Source of the DNA: Pseudorasbora parva
Lineage: Eukaryota > Chordata > Actinopteri > Cypriniformes > Gobionidae
NCBI RefSeq assembly: GCF_024679245.1
Contig: NC_090177.1
Coordinates: 47,065,877 to 47,129,876 of the forward strand
DNA length: 64,000 bases
Direction of reading: 5' to 3'
Position numbers and translations under genes: made by a program. Below the pieces are notes generated by a model. It was not told the origin of the DNA, did not search any database, and worked only from the letters and a program-made list of their open reading frames with translations. Shown here piece after piece: positions 21,942 to 33,833 of the stretch (position 1 is its first letter; each line of letters starts with the position of its first letter).

Positions 21942-22728
21942 TTATGAGAAAATCTGTACATTTTCTTTGAACGCAAAAGGCCCTCGAAAATATGCCCTTT
22001 TCTTCTGATCTCTTGCCTCTTTAATCTTTGGCCACAACAGCTCCCGAGCCATCTTGTCCTCCTTGGTTAGATCCTCTGCGAATCGAACCCCAGCCTGCTT
22101 GCACACATCACATTCTTTGGAAAGCTTCCAGATCTCATTTCTGCACTCCCGTTTAACAAACTGGATGATGACCTGTCTCGTGCGACTCTGCTCCTTCCTA
22201 CCGATACGATGAACCGTGTCCACCATGTCATCTACGTTCCACGGCACACCCGGCTCGATTTTTGAAAGGAGAGAAATCAGCGTTGCCCTGACATCTTCGT
22301 TTTCCTTTTCCTTAAGGCCCTTGATACGTAAATTCCATCTTCTTTTGTTATCTTTCCTGCTCTTTACATTTTTCAGTCAGCGCCTTCATTTCGTCATGCA
22401 GTTTGCCGACTTGCCGTTCTAATTCCACTGTTTTGTTTTTGTAATCGGTTTCCTCTTCTCTCATCACGGCAATCAGGCTGGAATTTTCCTCCATTTTACG
22501 GGAGAGGTCTTCCATCCTTCTCTCTTGAATGTCAAACCAGTCCGCCAGCTTGTTAACAACTTCCAGTATTTTTGTATTGGTAGCGATATCATCCGGAGGC
22601 TCTTTTTCTTCCACTGCTCTGTTCTTTTTCCCGGTTTGTAGTTTGTCCGGCGTAGCTGGTGGGGCACTTTGTTTGTTCATGTTTAAAAGCTTGTCGATTG
22701 TATAATCATGATCCCAATTGTTCATCAA
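21942..22728 (-). pseudogene. L1-like ORF1 (coiled-coil RNA-binding protein)
   Basis: Two frames. 22728-22348 starts with Met and encodes a heptad-rich coiled coil (LERQVGKLHDEMKALTEK), as in the trimerisation stalk of L1 ORF1p. 22247-21942 encodes the basic RNA-binding/C-terminal part (VDDMVDTVHRIGRKEQSRTRQVIIQF), ending at a stop near 21942. A frameshift or small deletion lies between them at about 22250-22350. In L1 this protein coats the RNA and chaperones reverse transcription. Confidence 0.7.
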
Positions 22729-22892
22729 ATGGAAATAAATGTTTATATTTATTCTGAAACTCCTATATTTATTTTAAAGAAAACAAATGAGGCTTAACTT
22801 GTTTTTGAAATTATTTTGAGGGATTGATTGAAGAGCTCTGGAAAATGCTGCTGCTCAGAGCGCCATCTTGCCGGAAGCCCAGTGGGCTAAAT

Positions 22893-24235
22893 AACAGCAT
22901 CTTGAAATTATGTGCCAAATTACGTTTTTTATTACAATTATAAAATTGTACAGTAGCCTATTCAGGTAAGGTCAGGTTTGCTGATGTGCGTTTTATTTAG
23001 GCTATCTATTTATTTATTTATTTTTGTCCCTGTGCGCCGATCGGAGACGGAGTTTACTGCTGATATTCTGGGGATACAATGTTAGCCAATAGCTCATGCT
23101 TTGGTGAGGTAGTCAGGTTTTTTGCGTTCATTTTTATTTCCTGTGCAGTACAGGCTCTTTTTTTGTATATGACAGTGTATACGTTTGCAAGAAGGATCAA
23201 CTGTCAAAAAATGGGAGTTTTTTTTAAATGCATATCAGTAAATATTTTAATATTTTTACTCTACAGTTGTTTAGTTGTGTTAAATTAAATTAATTTATTA
23301 ATTTAAATTCATATTTAATTTGATTAAATATTAAATTAAATTTACATTGTAAATTAGTAACAATATTTACTGGCAAAGTAATAGCAAAATTTTATGTCAA
23401 ATTCAAATAAAAGAAAATCTACTTTGCTCAGTTTTCATAGTGAAAATATGAAATGTGCCATAGTTTAGTTTAGTGGAAGATTGCTGCCATCTACTGGAAA
23501 ACAAACACTTTGGCTAGTGCTATAGTGAATAGTTTGTGCATGAATGCTAGATGTTATTATGTCTTGCTCTTTGTGTTTAGGCTGTCTTTGGTTCTATTTT
23601 TGTATGATGATTCACCATCACCAGCCTTTGTTTATAATATCATGAACACAATGATGGAATGGGTTGTGATGCAAGGTTTGTTTTCAATTCGATGCTGGGA
23701 GTTATTGCAGTAATTGTATAACATTTATGGTCTACTTGTATTTGGTTATGGAGTAACTAATAAATCTTAATTGGTGAAAGTATATTATGTGCATATTATG
23801 TATTATGTAGTTCATAGATTTATCATAGATGAGGTATCATAGATTTCTCACTGGCGGGTGGGCAACGGTGAAGCGCACATTGGCGGTGGGCTGTCGGTGC
23901 GCGCTAGGTGTGTGTGTGTGTGTGTGTGGGGGGGGGGGGGTAGTACTCATCAAATTTCTTCAAGGTTGGCAGGTCTGGTATCATCATCAATCTGTCTTCC
24001 ACTCCTGTGTTGTTAGGTGTCCTTGGACCAAGGAGTAGCATGTGTTTCTATTAAGGTGTAGCTCACACCAAATCTGATGTGTTGGCTGTAAAAGGTACAG
24101 TAGATCTGTTTGAGAAAAAAAATGAGGGAAAAACACTTGTTTTGTATCTTATCAATTATTAATGATTAATAGATCGTTGGCATTTAACTTTTGGTAAAGG
24201 AAAACACACATCCAGCCCCAGTTTGGAGAAGTGAC
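22893..24235. other. AT-rich spacer with GT/G microsatellite
   Basis: No gene recognised. A (GT)n run followed by a G run lies at about 23909-23940. Short open frames here have no protein-like composition. Confidence 0.5.
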
Positions 24236-24239
24236 GATG

Positions 24240-24423
24240 ACATCAGAGGTTAAAAGTAACTAATACTGTTTTTTTATTTTTTTTAAGTTTTATTTTTTTA
24301 AATGTACTTTTACTTGAGTATTTCTCTAACACCAGTACTTTTACTTGTAATAGAGTAATATTTTAGCAATGTAACAGTACTTGTACTTGAGTACAGATTT
24401 TCAGTACTCTTTCCACCACTGCC
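24240..24423 (-). repeat. hAT-like non-autonomous repeat
   Basis: On the minus strand it begins CAGTGGTGGAAAGAGTACTG and continues with alternating ACTTGAGTACA / GTACTTGTACTTG motifs and an A-rich end. CAGTGGTGGA-type ends are typical of short non-autonomous hAT elements common in fish. Only one end is clear. Confidence 0.5.
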
Positions 24424-26687
24424 TGTTATCCACACAACAGCTAAGAGAGGGAATGCATCGACGTCACTTTCCCGCCGGAACACGCCCCTCAGCCGCGACT
24501 GAGTGGCAGAAGAGCTGCTGCGTGACTGCAGTTAATAGAGGAAAACATGAGTAGAGCAAACGATTATCAGTTTAAACTAAAGGTTGGGTTCGATATAGTG
24601 GTCCATACAACTTACCACAGATTGAGTGGTCCATGGATAATGACATGCAGCCAGGAATCGTCTTTTCCTGACATTTTTATGAGCCTGATTTCGACACGAT
24701 TATTTATAACTGTCAGTCATCACATTTTTCGAGTTAATCCCGCATGTATATGTGGATGGGTCAGTTTATTGAAGCGTGTATGTGGCTGCTTGTTACGAAT
24801 GGAAAACAAAAGTTTTATTCAAATTCTGAATGTATTATAGACCCATTAATAAAAAATAAATAATAATTATATTGCCCAGACAGCGCGCTAAGAGTGCTTC
24901 CTTTATAATCACTAAAAGCTGCCACTCATTCAATAAACGCAATCTCACAGATTTCCGCAGTGAAGCTGGGATACAATGAATCTCTTATTTTCACGATGTC
25001 TGCACTTAAAGAGAACAGTTAATAATGGCTTATTAACTGAACTCAGCGTCTGGACAAACACTCGAGCAGTGAGTGGATTCCAATTTCAAAACCTGTGATT
25101 GGCCAACTGCGTTGTAGATATCTACAAATATGTCTGGGATTGGCTACATGACTCACCGAAGCGAAAACACGTTGGAAATGTAATCATTTCACGAGTGCAA
25201 ATACAGATACACACTGGATCATTTGCTAGCTCCTTTTTGCTAATAATATGCTTTTATTATGAATTCTTACGGAGGATTACATATCCTAGACAAGCAGTTA
25301 TGGGCAGCGTTTGGCGCCGGGCCTGGTTTTGTGTGTTTTCGCTGCATTCACGCTGTAAACCAGTGCTGCCTTTCAGTCTTTTTGCCACTCAGTGGGGCGT
25401 AATCGCAGTCACTCCAGCTGACGGTGACATCACGTGCATTCCCGCTATTAGGCTCATTCATAATGAAGCCAGCAAAGCAGTTAACGTTTGTTCATTCTCT
25501 CACATAGCCTTTAATTTACGAATTTTACCGTATTTAATTGTTACTTGGTGTTACGTACTTGGACGTATTTTTCCATGGTTGCTCTGAAATTGGTTTTATT
25601 CAGTTGTGTATATACCTGTGTGGGCGTGGTGAGATGCCATGAACCTGTGTAATGCTTTGTGGTCATGTCTCTCTCTCTCTCTGCTCCTCACAGACAGGAT
25701 GACATACACCTGTAGTTTGTTATGTCAGTGTGTTTGCGGCTGAGAGTGGAGCTTATAATGCCATTTGGAGGGGTGCTATTCTCTTCTGCTCCTGACTGAA
25801 CATTGGTGCAATAGTTGGTTGCGAGCTTGAGGTTTTCTTGTGATGAGTTCGCTAAGTGTGCTGTGGTGATCAAGATTTCTACCTTTTTCTTCTTAATTTT
25901 GTTTCTTGTTGAAGATGTTGTTTCTTGTTAAAGATAGTGTAAACTTAAAATGGATGCGTAGAGGGAGAGTGCCTTTTACTTTGACTATCATTTCATCCCT
26001 GTTTTTGGTGCAGTTAAGGAGTTAAGGGAAGTTTTTTTTTTGTCTATTTTCCCTTTTCTTTTGAATAATTGAGGTAAGTTAGTTGCTCCAATATTTAGTT
26101 AGTTGATCGTTTTTTGTGTGTGTTATTTTAGGAATTGCTCTCCCCTGAGCCAGTGCTTCCAGATTGTCCTCTGTTAAACTTACTGTTTCTTTTTGTAATT
26201 AAATTCCTACTTTTTCCTGCAACTAAGCAGACTCGTGTGAATTCCTTCACTCTGGGACCAGAGATTGAAGTGTTACCTTCAATCTCTGTTAATTGTTAAT
26301 TCCCCAGACCAACCCCTAGACAAATTTATCTTATTTATTGATTTATCTAAAAACAACTTGTTTAACACAAAATGGGCCTACTTCTCTTCTATTTTTTTCC
26401 CCACAATATGGACCAAAATAGAAATATTAGGAAAATAAATAAGAACGAAAAGGCAATAGCCTACATTATCAGTATGTTGAATTACATTTATCTCTCGTTG
26501 TCTGAGAATATGCGCCGAAAGCTTGTCAGATTTTGCTTTCACTTTCTGTAGTGAATAATTGACTGGGTTTGAGACTGCGTTTAAAATGCACATTGCGTGA
26601 TATCCGCTGACTCGCGTTCATGAAGAAAGAGAAAACATTGCAACATGACATTGTGTCAAGATGGACAACGGTTCCCACTTTCCGTCA
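24424..26687. other. Non-coding DNA
   Basis: No convincing coding region. The frames at 24547-24840 and 25099-25587 are open by chance: no domain, and composition unlike protein. A CT run lies at 25668-25682. Nothing else stands out. Confidence 0.5.
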
Positions 26688-26894
26688 TACCCAGTCAACA
26701 ATTTGATCTCACAATGATCTCACTATGAGCTCACAATATTCTCATGGTGCGGTCATAATGTGAGTGTCACAGTGAACTAAAAGTGTAACCACACAGAGCT
26801 CTCACTGTGTGCTCATACTTTGTTCACAACATGAGGTCACTGCACAATCACAGTGCACTCATACTGTGGTGGAAATATGAGGTCACATCACACT

Positions 26895-27904
26895 CACTGT
26901 GTGCTCATACTGTGATCACTGTGTGCTCATACTGTGATCACTGTGTGCTCATACTGTGATCACTGTGTGCTCATACTGTGGTCACTGTGTGCTCATACTG
27001 TGATCACTGTGTGCTCATACTGTGGTCACTGTGTGCTCATACTGTGATCACTGTGTGCTCATACTGTGATCACTGTGTGCTCATACTGTGGTCACTGTGT
27101 GCTCATACTGTGATCACTGTGTGCTCATACTGTGGTCACTGTGTGCTCATACTGTGATCACTGTGTGCTCATACTGTGGTCACTGTGTGCTCATACTGTG
27201 ATCACTGTGTGCTCATACTGTGATCACTGTGTGCTCATACTGTGGTCACTGTGTGCTCATACTGTGATCACTGTGTGCTCATACTGTGATCACTGTGTGC
27301 TCATACTGTGATCACTGTGTGCTCATACTGTGATCACTGTGTGCTCATACTGTGGTCACTGTGTGCTCATACTGTGATCACTGTGTGCTCATACTGTGGT
27401 CACTGTGTGCTCATACTGTGGTCACTGTGTGCTCATACTGTGGTCACTGTGTGCTCATACTGTGGTCACTGTGTGCTCATACTGTGATCACTGTGTGCTC
27501 ATACTGTGGTCACTGTGTGCTCATACTGTGATCACTGTGTGCTCATACTGTGATCACTGTGTGCTCATACTGTGATCACTGTGTGCTCATACTGTGATCA
27601 CTGTGTGCTCATACTGTGGTCACTGTGTGCTCATACTGTGATCACTGTGTGCTCATACTGTGGTCACTGTGTGCTCATACTGTGATCACTGTGTGCTCAT
27701 ACTGTGATCACTGTGTGCTCATACTGTGGTCACTGTGTGCTCATACTGTGATCACTGTGTGCTCATACTGTGGTCACTGTGTGCTCATACTGTGGTCACT
27801 GTGTGCTCATACTGTGATCACTGTGTGCTCATACTGTGGTCACTGTGTGCTCATACTGTGATCACTGTGTGCTCATACTGTGGTCACTGTGTGCTCATAC
27901 TGTG
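26895..27904. repeat. 22-bp minisatellite, about 46 copies
   Basis: The unit is CACTGTGTGCTCATACTGTGRT, where R alternates between A and G in an irregular order. The array spans 1010 bp with very few other changes, so it expanded recently. Diverged units precede it (26750-26894). The open frame at 27616-27861 is the repeat read in phase (66 bp = 22 codons) and is not a gene. Confidence 0.97.
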
Positions 27905-28030
27905 AGATCACCATATAACACCACTATGCAATAATTGTGTTAGTTCACTGTTATCTAAAATGATTCAGTTAACTCAAACTTTTACACCCACATTCTTTAT
28001 TTCCATCAATAAAAACAATCAAACAAAAAG

Positions 28031-28792
28031 TCAGCTTTTTCCTTTATTTGGTTTCCTTTTCAGCCTGGTGTTAGCGTTGGACAAAAAAATTTCTACTTGG
28101 CGAATACATTCCGCATCTGGTGTTGTTCTGGTGGTTACTTTTAGCTTCTTCACCTCTATTTCATTTTGTTTGTGAAAAGACCTGACACATTCTAAAAACA
28201 CAAAGAGCAAGGTGTTAACATTACAATTTCTATAGCAGCATCCAGATGCACAAACCAAAACTTAAACACTTACTTTTCAAACATGTCAGGAGCACAGGTG
28301 GCAACACCTTCTTCCCATCTTTCCCCGTTCTGTTATACAGACAGAGAACATTGTCTGACGCTATGCTTTTTAAAGCCTGTCTCACCATCTCACCTATATT
28401 GGAGCTGACGTGAGTATGGATGAGATAGTGTACCTGACAAAAACATACATAATATTGTCATGATTAAAATATACCAGGCTTCAACATTTCTTTTACATGG
28501 TATCTGCTGCAAAAAAAAAAAAAAAAACTGTGGCTTTGTTGTAAAAATAAACGCTAAATTTATTTAGTAGTACTAACATAAAGCTCTCGATAATTTTTGT
28601 CTTCTTCAAGCCTCTGACAGAAGGCTTCAAACGTTTCAAAGCTGGAGCACTGTTGTTGTTTAAAAAGTTCCTCATGGGCATCTTCTTCTGCCCGCTTCAT
28701 GAGAACAGACTTAACTTTTGCCAAGTCATTCATGATGACAGCTTGTCTCTGTTCCAGCATTTGAATTTGTTGGAGTATCTTAGTATTCAGAT
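28031..28792 (-). CDS. Spliced gene fragment, DUF4806-like C-terminal domain
   Basis: Three consecutive exons on the minus strand join in frame without stops: 28792-28578, 28433-28274 and 28191-28031. All introns have standard boundaries (donors GTTAGT and GTAAGT; acceptors TTTTTCAG, TTTTTGTCAG and TTTTTAG). The product starts with a coiled coil (KILQQIQMLEQRQAVIMND), then FETFEAFCQRLEED, GEMVRQALKSIASDNVLCLYN and RTGKDGKKVLPPVLL, and ends in a Lys/Arg-rich tail with stop at 28031-28033. The order of blocks resembles DUF4806, a domain of unknown function found in fish and invertebrate proteins, often near mobile elements. Weaker exons lie upstream (29171-29850). The 5' end is lost or obscured at the 60-bp array. 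It lies wholly inside the TIR-bounded unit, so it may be transposon cargo. Confidence 0.6.
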
Positions 28793-29167
28793 CTGAAAAA
28801 TTGTAAAGTTAGATTGTTATATAGCAAAGGATGTTTTATGTCTGTATAAATAAATAATGTCTAATTGATATATCACATACCAAACCATTTCTCCATGGTG
28901 ACTTTGCATTTTGTTTCCTTTGGTTCCTTCCCTGTTATCAAAATTACATACATAAGGTCAGCGAAATTGCATTTATCTAAATCAGTTGTTTCTATATTTA
29001 TTTTTCTACATCAATTAAACCGTTTTTTCCCTGATTGTTTTATCCACAATGCACATGTATGTGGTTCGCTTTAATTGTGGGGACATTTGGTACAATGTAA
29101 AAAAAAAAAAAAAACACACGCACACACATACGCGCACACACACAATACATTATATTAAATTATAACT

Positions 29168-29850
29168 CACCTGAAGAAGCAGAGCTTTTGGGATGATCAG
29201 CCTCATGCATTGCCACATTTCCCTGAAGAGTATCTGTAAGAGTCATGACACAAAATTATCTTATAAGGTACCTCGTGATGTGTTTGCATGTGTTAAATGG
29301 AATATCTATTGTCTCACCTAAGAATACTGGGTTGGGCTGGCTTGAGTTTAAATAACTGTCATCAGGGCTTTCATTGTTATCATCCAGACAGTCACCTGAA
29401 CAATGTGAATTAGAATGATCAAATTAGCTTAACCAGATTCAATTTAAGAGAAAAAGTGTTTCATACTCACCAGATGTTTTGACACGCAGAGCTTTCGGAA
29501 TAAGTGGGCTCTTGATTACTTTCAAGAAAAGACATAAGATAATAATATATTAATAATAATAATCAAAATAATAATATATTGAAATATAAAGTTAGTAATG
29601 TTGTAATGATCTGACATAACAGGCCTAACAATTCACAAATACTGATATGCAAACTAGCTGCAGCTAGCAATTTTGGTGTGATTACTGAAGGTAAAATGGC
29701 TGGTGCACATGTAGCATGTGTGAGCAGTACTCTGCTAAAAAAAAAAGACCAGACCACATTGGACATCTAAAAGTATGTAAATAGGCCACTCACCATTTCT
29801 GCGGTGTAACAATACCATGCACAACTTTTTCTTCTTCTTTACATGTTTTA
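29168..29850 (-). CDS. Probable upstream exons of the DUF4806-like gene
   Basis: Short blocks each bounded by acceptor/donor pairs on the minus strand: about 29235-29171 (TLQGNVAMHEADHPKS), 29395-29318 (Asp/Asn/Ser-rich, ends VFLG), 29520-29467 (IKSPLIPKALRVKTSG) and a Lys/Arg-rich one near 29850-29793. They encode a low-complexity acidic/Ser linker, as is common N-terminal to DUF4806. Exon phases were not all checked, so this is a sketch of gene structure rather than a model. Confidence 0.35.
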
Positions 29851-29923
29851 TGGTGGTTGGAAGACCAGCTTAGATGGTGCATTTACCACCGCCAACTGGA
29901 CCGGAGTGTGAAGCATTCACAAT

Positions 29924-31467
29924 GAGCTCACGCTTTACACACATGCTGAGGATCACAGTATGAGGATCAGATGAACTCACGTTGAGCTCACGCTTTACAC
30001 ACATGCTGAGGATCACAGTATGAGGATCAGATGAACTCACCTTGAGCTCACGCTTTACACACATGCTGAGGATCACAGTATGAGGATCAGATGAACTCAC
30101 GTTGAGCTCACGCTTTACACACATGCTGAGGATCACAGTATGAGGATCAGATGAACTCACCTTGAGCTCACGCTTTACACACATGCTGAGGATCACAGTA
30201 TGAGGATCAGATGAACTCACGTTGAGCTCACGCTTTACACACATGCTGAGGGTCACAGTACGAGGATCAGATGAACTCACGTTGAGCTCACGCTTTACAC
30301 ACATGCTGAGGGTCACAGTATGAGGATCAGATGAACTCACCTTGAGCTCACGCTTTACACACATGCTGAGGGTCACAGTATGAGGATCAGATGAACTCAC
30401 CTTGAGCTCACGCTTTACACACATGCTGAGGGTCACAGTATGAGGATCAGATGAACTCACCTTGAGCTCACGCTTTACACACATGCTGAGGATCACAGTA
30501 TGAGGATCAAATGAACTCACGTTGAGCTCACGCTTTACACACATGCTGAGGATCACAGTATGAGGATCAGATGAACTCACCTTGAGCTCACGCTTTACAC
30601 ACATGCTGAGGATCACAGTATGAGGATCAGATGAACTCACGTTGAGCTCACGCTTTACACACATGCTGAGGGTCACAGTACGAGGATCAGATGAACTCAC
30701 GTTGAGCTCACGCTTTACACACATGCTGAGGGTCACAGTACGAGGATCAGATGAACTCACGTTGAGCTCACGCTTTACACACATGCTGAGGGTCACAGTA
30801 CGAGGATCAGATGAACTCACCTTGAGCTCACGCTTTACACACATGCTGAGGGTCACAGTATGAGGATCAGATGAACTCACCTTGAGCTCACGCTTTACAC
30901 ACATGCTGAGGATCACAGTATGAGGATCAGATGAACTCACGTTGAGCTCACGCTTTACACACATGCTGAGGATCACAGTATGAGGATCAGATGAACTCAC
31001 GTTGAGCTCACGCTTTACACACATGCTGAGGATCACAGTATGAGGATCAGATGAACTCACCTTGAGCTCACGCTTTACACACATGCTGAGGATCACAGTA
31101 TGAGGATCAGATGAACTCACGTTGAGCTCACGCTTTACACACATGCTGAGGGTCACAGTATGAGGATCAGATGAACTCACCTTGAGCTCACGCTTTACAC
31201 ACATGCTGAGGGTCACAGTATGAGGATCAGATGAACTCACCTTGAGCTCACGCTTTACACACATGCTGAGGATCACAGTATGAGGATCAGATGAACTCAC
31301 CTTGAGCTCACGTTTTACACACATGCTGAGGGTCACAGTATGAGGATCAGATGAACTCACCTTGAGCTCACGCTTTACACACATGCTGAGGATCACAGTA
31401 TGAGGATCAGATGAACTCACCTTGAGCTCACGTTTTACACACATGCTGAGGATCACAGTATGAGGAT
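29924..31467. repeat. 60-bp minisatellite, about 26 copies
   Basis: The unit contains GAGCTCACGCTTTACACACA, TGCTGAGG[A/G]TCACAGTA and TGAGGATCAGATGAACTCAC. It is perfectly periodic at 60 bp across about 1.54 kb with a handful of variable positions (A/G after GAGG, C/T in TAYGAGG, C/G before TTGAGC). Because 60 is a multiple of three and the unit lacks a stop in one minus-strand frame, a 539-codon frame runs through it; I regard this as coincidental. Confidence 0.97.
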
Positions 31468-31516
31468 TGTGTGATGTCACTGTGATCATCGCATGATCTC
31501 ACGTGTTGACTGGGTA

Positions 31517-31900
31517 ATAAGATTAAGTAGGCCTAGGCTAAATATGAATTAATATTAAAAAAATAAAAATAAAATGTGAAAGTAAAACAAGTAAATTAAT
31601 GATCAACTAGCTAAATGAATAAGATGCACTGGATATATACAACACAAACTGGAGGCACAACAGTTTACTTAATTTCTGTTATTTGATTGCTGCCTACATA
31701 ATTAAAGATCTCCCTCTTTTCGTTTTCTTCCTTAATGCTTTTAAAAATTAAATGATTGAACTTCTGCTTTCGCGCAGGCGCAGTGAGGGGAAATAGGGCA
31801 ATCAGTTCGTGGCTTTGCTTCAACTGTGCGATAACCTTATTTATATAAGGTATTAACCTTAATTATATAACGGCTCCCACATCTATCACACCTGATTCAA
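31517..31900. other. AT-rich spacer
   Basis: No coding signal. Somewhere in 31800-32150 the I-like LINE begins; its 5' boundary could not be fixed because no target duplication was found. Confidence 0.4.
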
Positions 31901-32150
31901 CTCATGAGCTCATTAGACTGAAAAACCTGAAATGGGTGTGTCAGATATAGGGAGACATACAACATTTGCAGGGCTGGTGATACTCCAAGACGAGGGTTGT
32001 AGGACGCTGAAGCCGGAGGTAGGTGATCAGTTTGTGTTCTGTGCTGGAAAAGTCCTTGTTTTGTTTTGTTTTCTCTTTTCTTTCTTGTTTCTTTTATTAG
32101 GAAATCAGGAATAGTATTATTTACAATTAGTTTAGTGTTGTTAAAGGAGG

Positions 32151-33250
32151 GTGTATTTGAGGCCCATGGCTTCAGGGAGTGGGGGGGCTGAGGGTGGTGG
32201 GTGGCAGAAGGTGGTTAGGGATAAGTGTTCTAAGAGAGAGGCATCGAGTGAACGACCAGACATTTCTGGAGATGAAGGAAATAAAGTTAGGAGAATTGGA
32301 ACTACTGAAGAGTTTGTAGTACTGTTTAAAGTTAAGGGAACTTGTCAGGAAGATGCAGGATTTAGAGCAGTGAATCCACTAAAGGTAACCAGTGCTTTGG
32401 AGAGTCAGATAGGTAAGGATTTTCAGGCCAAGATTTTGTACAATGGAATGTTGAGAGTTTGTTGCAAAAATAGGAAACAGTATGATGATGCTAGAGTGGT
32501 GGGGAAGTTGGTAGTTAAGGTGGATATTTTCATCCCTAGAGAAAGACAACAAGGAGTCAAGGGAGTGGTGTATGGAGTGTTTTCAAGCTTGTCTGAGAAG
32601 GACATTTTGGATAATGTTAAGGGGGCCCAAGTAATTGACGTGGTGAGATTTAAGCGTAGGGATGGAGGCGGGGATCCGCCGATCCTGTTAAAATTTAAAG
32701 AGAGAGTTCGGCCACAGAAAGTTTTTCTTGGGAGTATGGCATACAATGTAAGGGAGTACATAAAACCACCATTGCGATGCTACAATTGTCAGAGGTTTGG
32801 ACATGTCGCTGGGTCTTGTCGGGGTAAAAGAAAGTGTGCAAAGTGTGGTGGAGATCATAAAATTCAAAACTGCAAGACAGAGGATCCCAAATGCCCTAAC
32901 TGTAATGGAGACCATGCAGCAGGGTTTCATGGTTGTGAACGATTTGTTCAGGCTAAGAGGGTGCAGGTTGTGAAGGATCAGAACAAGGTGTCATATGCAG
33001 AGGCAGTTCAAAGAGTGGCTAGAGAAGGTGGAAATGGAAATGCTGGAAACAGAGCGATGATTTGACGCCAAATCACTGTGCCAAATTTGCAGTCTACATC
33101 TCAATCTGATATGTTGATTTTTAATAAGGAGGTTTTTCTATCTTTTATTTCTGATGTGTTCGTGGGAGCTAAGAAAACAACTAATCAGTCAGATGTTATC
33201 AGGTTAGTGGTGGAGGCAGCTGAAAGGTACCTCGGTATAAAGCAGTTGAG
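32151..33250 (+). pseudogene. LINE ORF1 with three zinc knuckles
   Basis: The frame opens at 32151; a second Met at 32166 (MASGSGGAEGG) is a likelier start. It encodes a nucleic-acid-binding Gag-like protein. After a basic N-terminal part come three knuckles at about residues 207-260: CYNCQRFGHVAGSC, CAKCGGDHKIQNC and CPNCNGDHAAGFHGC. A TGA at 33063-33065 interrupts it, but the same frame stays open and ORF1-like to about 33250. It is then fused to endonuclease sequence without the start of ORF2, which points to a deletion at about 33250. In I-like LINEs this protein packages the RNA. The internal stop makes it a pseudogene. Confidence 0.8.
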
Positions 33251-33254
33251 ATTA

Positions 33255-33756
33255 GACAGGTCAGATAGAATAGGTGGGGGTTGTGCAACTTTTATTAAGA
33301 TTGGGTTACAATATTGGAAAATTGACATTAATTGTAATATTGAGTGTGGCGGTGGAGGTTTGGAGCAGTCATAGTTCTATTACTGTGTTAAATTATTATA
33401 ACCCCTGTCAGTCTTTGATATTGTCAGATTTTGATGAAATAATGGAGAAGGTAAGATGTCCTGTAGTATGGATTGGAGATTTTAATGCACATAATCCAAT
33501 ATGGGGTAGTGATCACAGGGATAAAAATGGGGTTATAGTAGAAGAATTCTTAGATAAATATGAATTGGTAGTGTTAAATGATGGAAGGCCAGCAAGATAT
33601 GATATTAATAGAAATACATCCAGCCATATAGATTTAGCAATTTCTTCATCAAACTTAGCTAGAATAGGTGAGTGGGATGTTATAGATTCATATACAGTGG
33701 GGAGTGATCACTATCCAATTTTATGTAGGTTTGATAGGAATATAAGGAATATTTGA
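33255..33756 (+). pseudogene. LINE ORF2 endonuclease, N-terminally deleted
   Basis: An APE-type endonuclease that nicks the target for primed reverse transcription. Its N-terminal part is missing; the match starts at RIGGGCATFIK. The frame then changes and 33274-33756 carries the later motifs: WIGDFNAHNPIWGS (Asp/Asn/His active-site loop), a HIDLAISS strand and the terminal SDHYPI motif. Frameshifts at about 33360 and 33760 separate it from the RT. Confidence 0.8.
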
Positions 33757-33833
33757 TAGGAATATATAGATATAACTTTCCTCAGGCTAAATGGGATGAA
33801 TTCCAGGAAAAAGCCTAAAGCTTAGTAAGTTAT

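Larger units (their letters stand above)
19055..22879 (-). mobile_element. L1-like LINE with 13-bp target duplication, internally deleted
   Basis: The direct repeat CAGTGGGCTAAAT lies at 19042-19054 and again at 22880-22892, exactly bounding the element. On the minus strand it starts GGCTTCCGGCAAGATGGCG, the look of an L1 5' end, and finishes in an A-rich tail (T-rich at 19055-19075 on the plus strand). Both ends are thus preserved, so the insertion itself was full-ended. ORF1 is at 22728-21942 and ORF2 remains at about 20786-19311, but the RT domain is missing and about 1.1 kb of unrelated-looking sequence separates the ORFs. Confidence 0.8.
26688..31516. mobile_element. TIR-bounded element carrying two minisatellites and a spliced gene
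   Basis: The 13-mer TACCCAGTCAACA at 26688-26700 recurs exactly inverted at 31504-31516, and further GATCTCAC motifs follow at both ends. If TA is the target duplication, the element proper starts at CCCAGTCAACA. A 22-bp minisatellite lies inside the left end and a 60-bp minisatellite inside the right end. The two share the string CATACTGTGATC. Between them is a minus-strand multi-exon gene. I read this as a DNA transposon with expanded subterminal repeats; the superfamily is not identified and no DDE domain was seen. Confidence 0.6.

Noticed and set aside
24547..25587. Frames of 97 and 162 codons in the non-coding region
   Set aside because: No recognisable domain, repeat or splice context; lengths are within chance for this span.
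27616..27861. 81-codon frame in the 22-bp minisatellite
   Set aside because: Periodic read-through of the repeat with no start context or flanking exon.
29870..31467. 60-bp periodic array as a possible CRISPR
   Set aside because: Every 60-bp period is the same throughout; there are no unique spacers and the context is eukaryotic.
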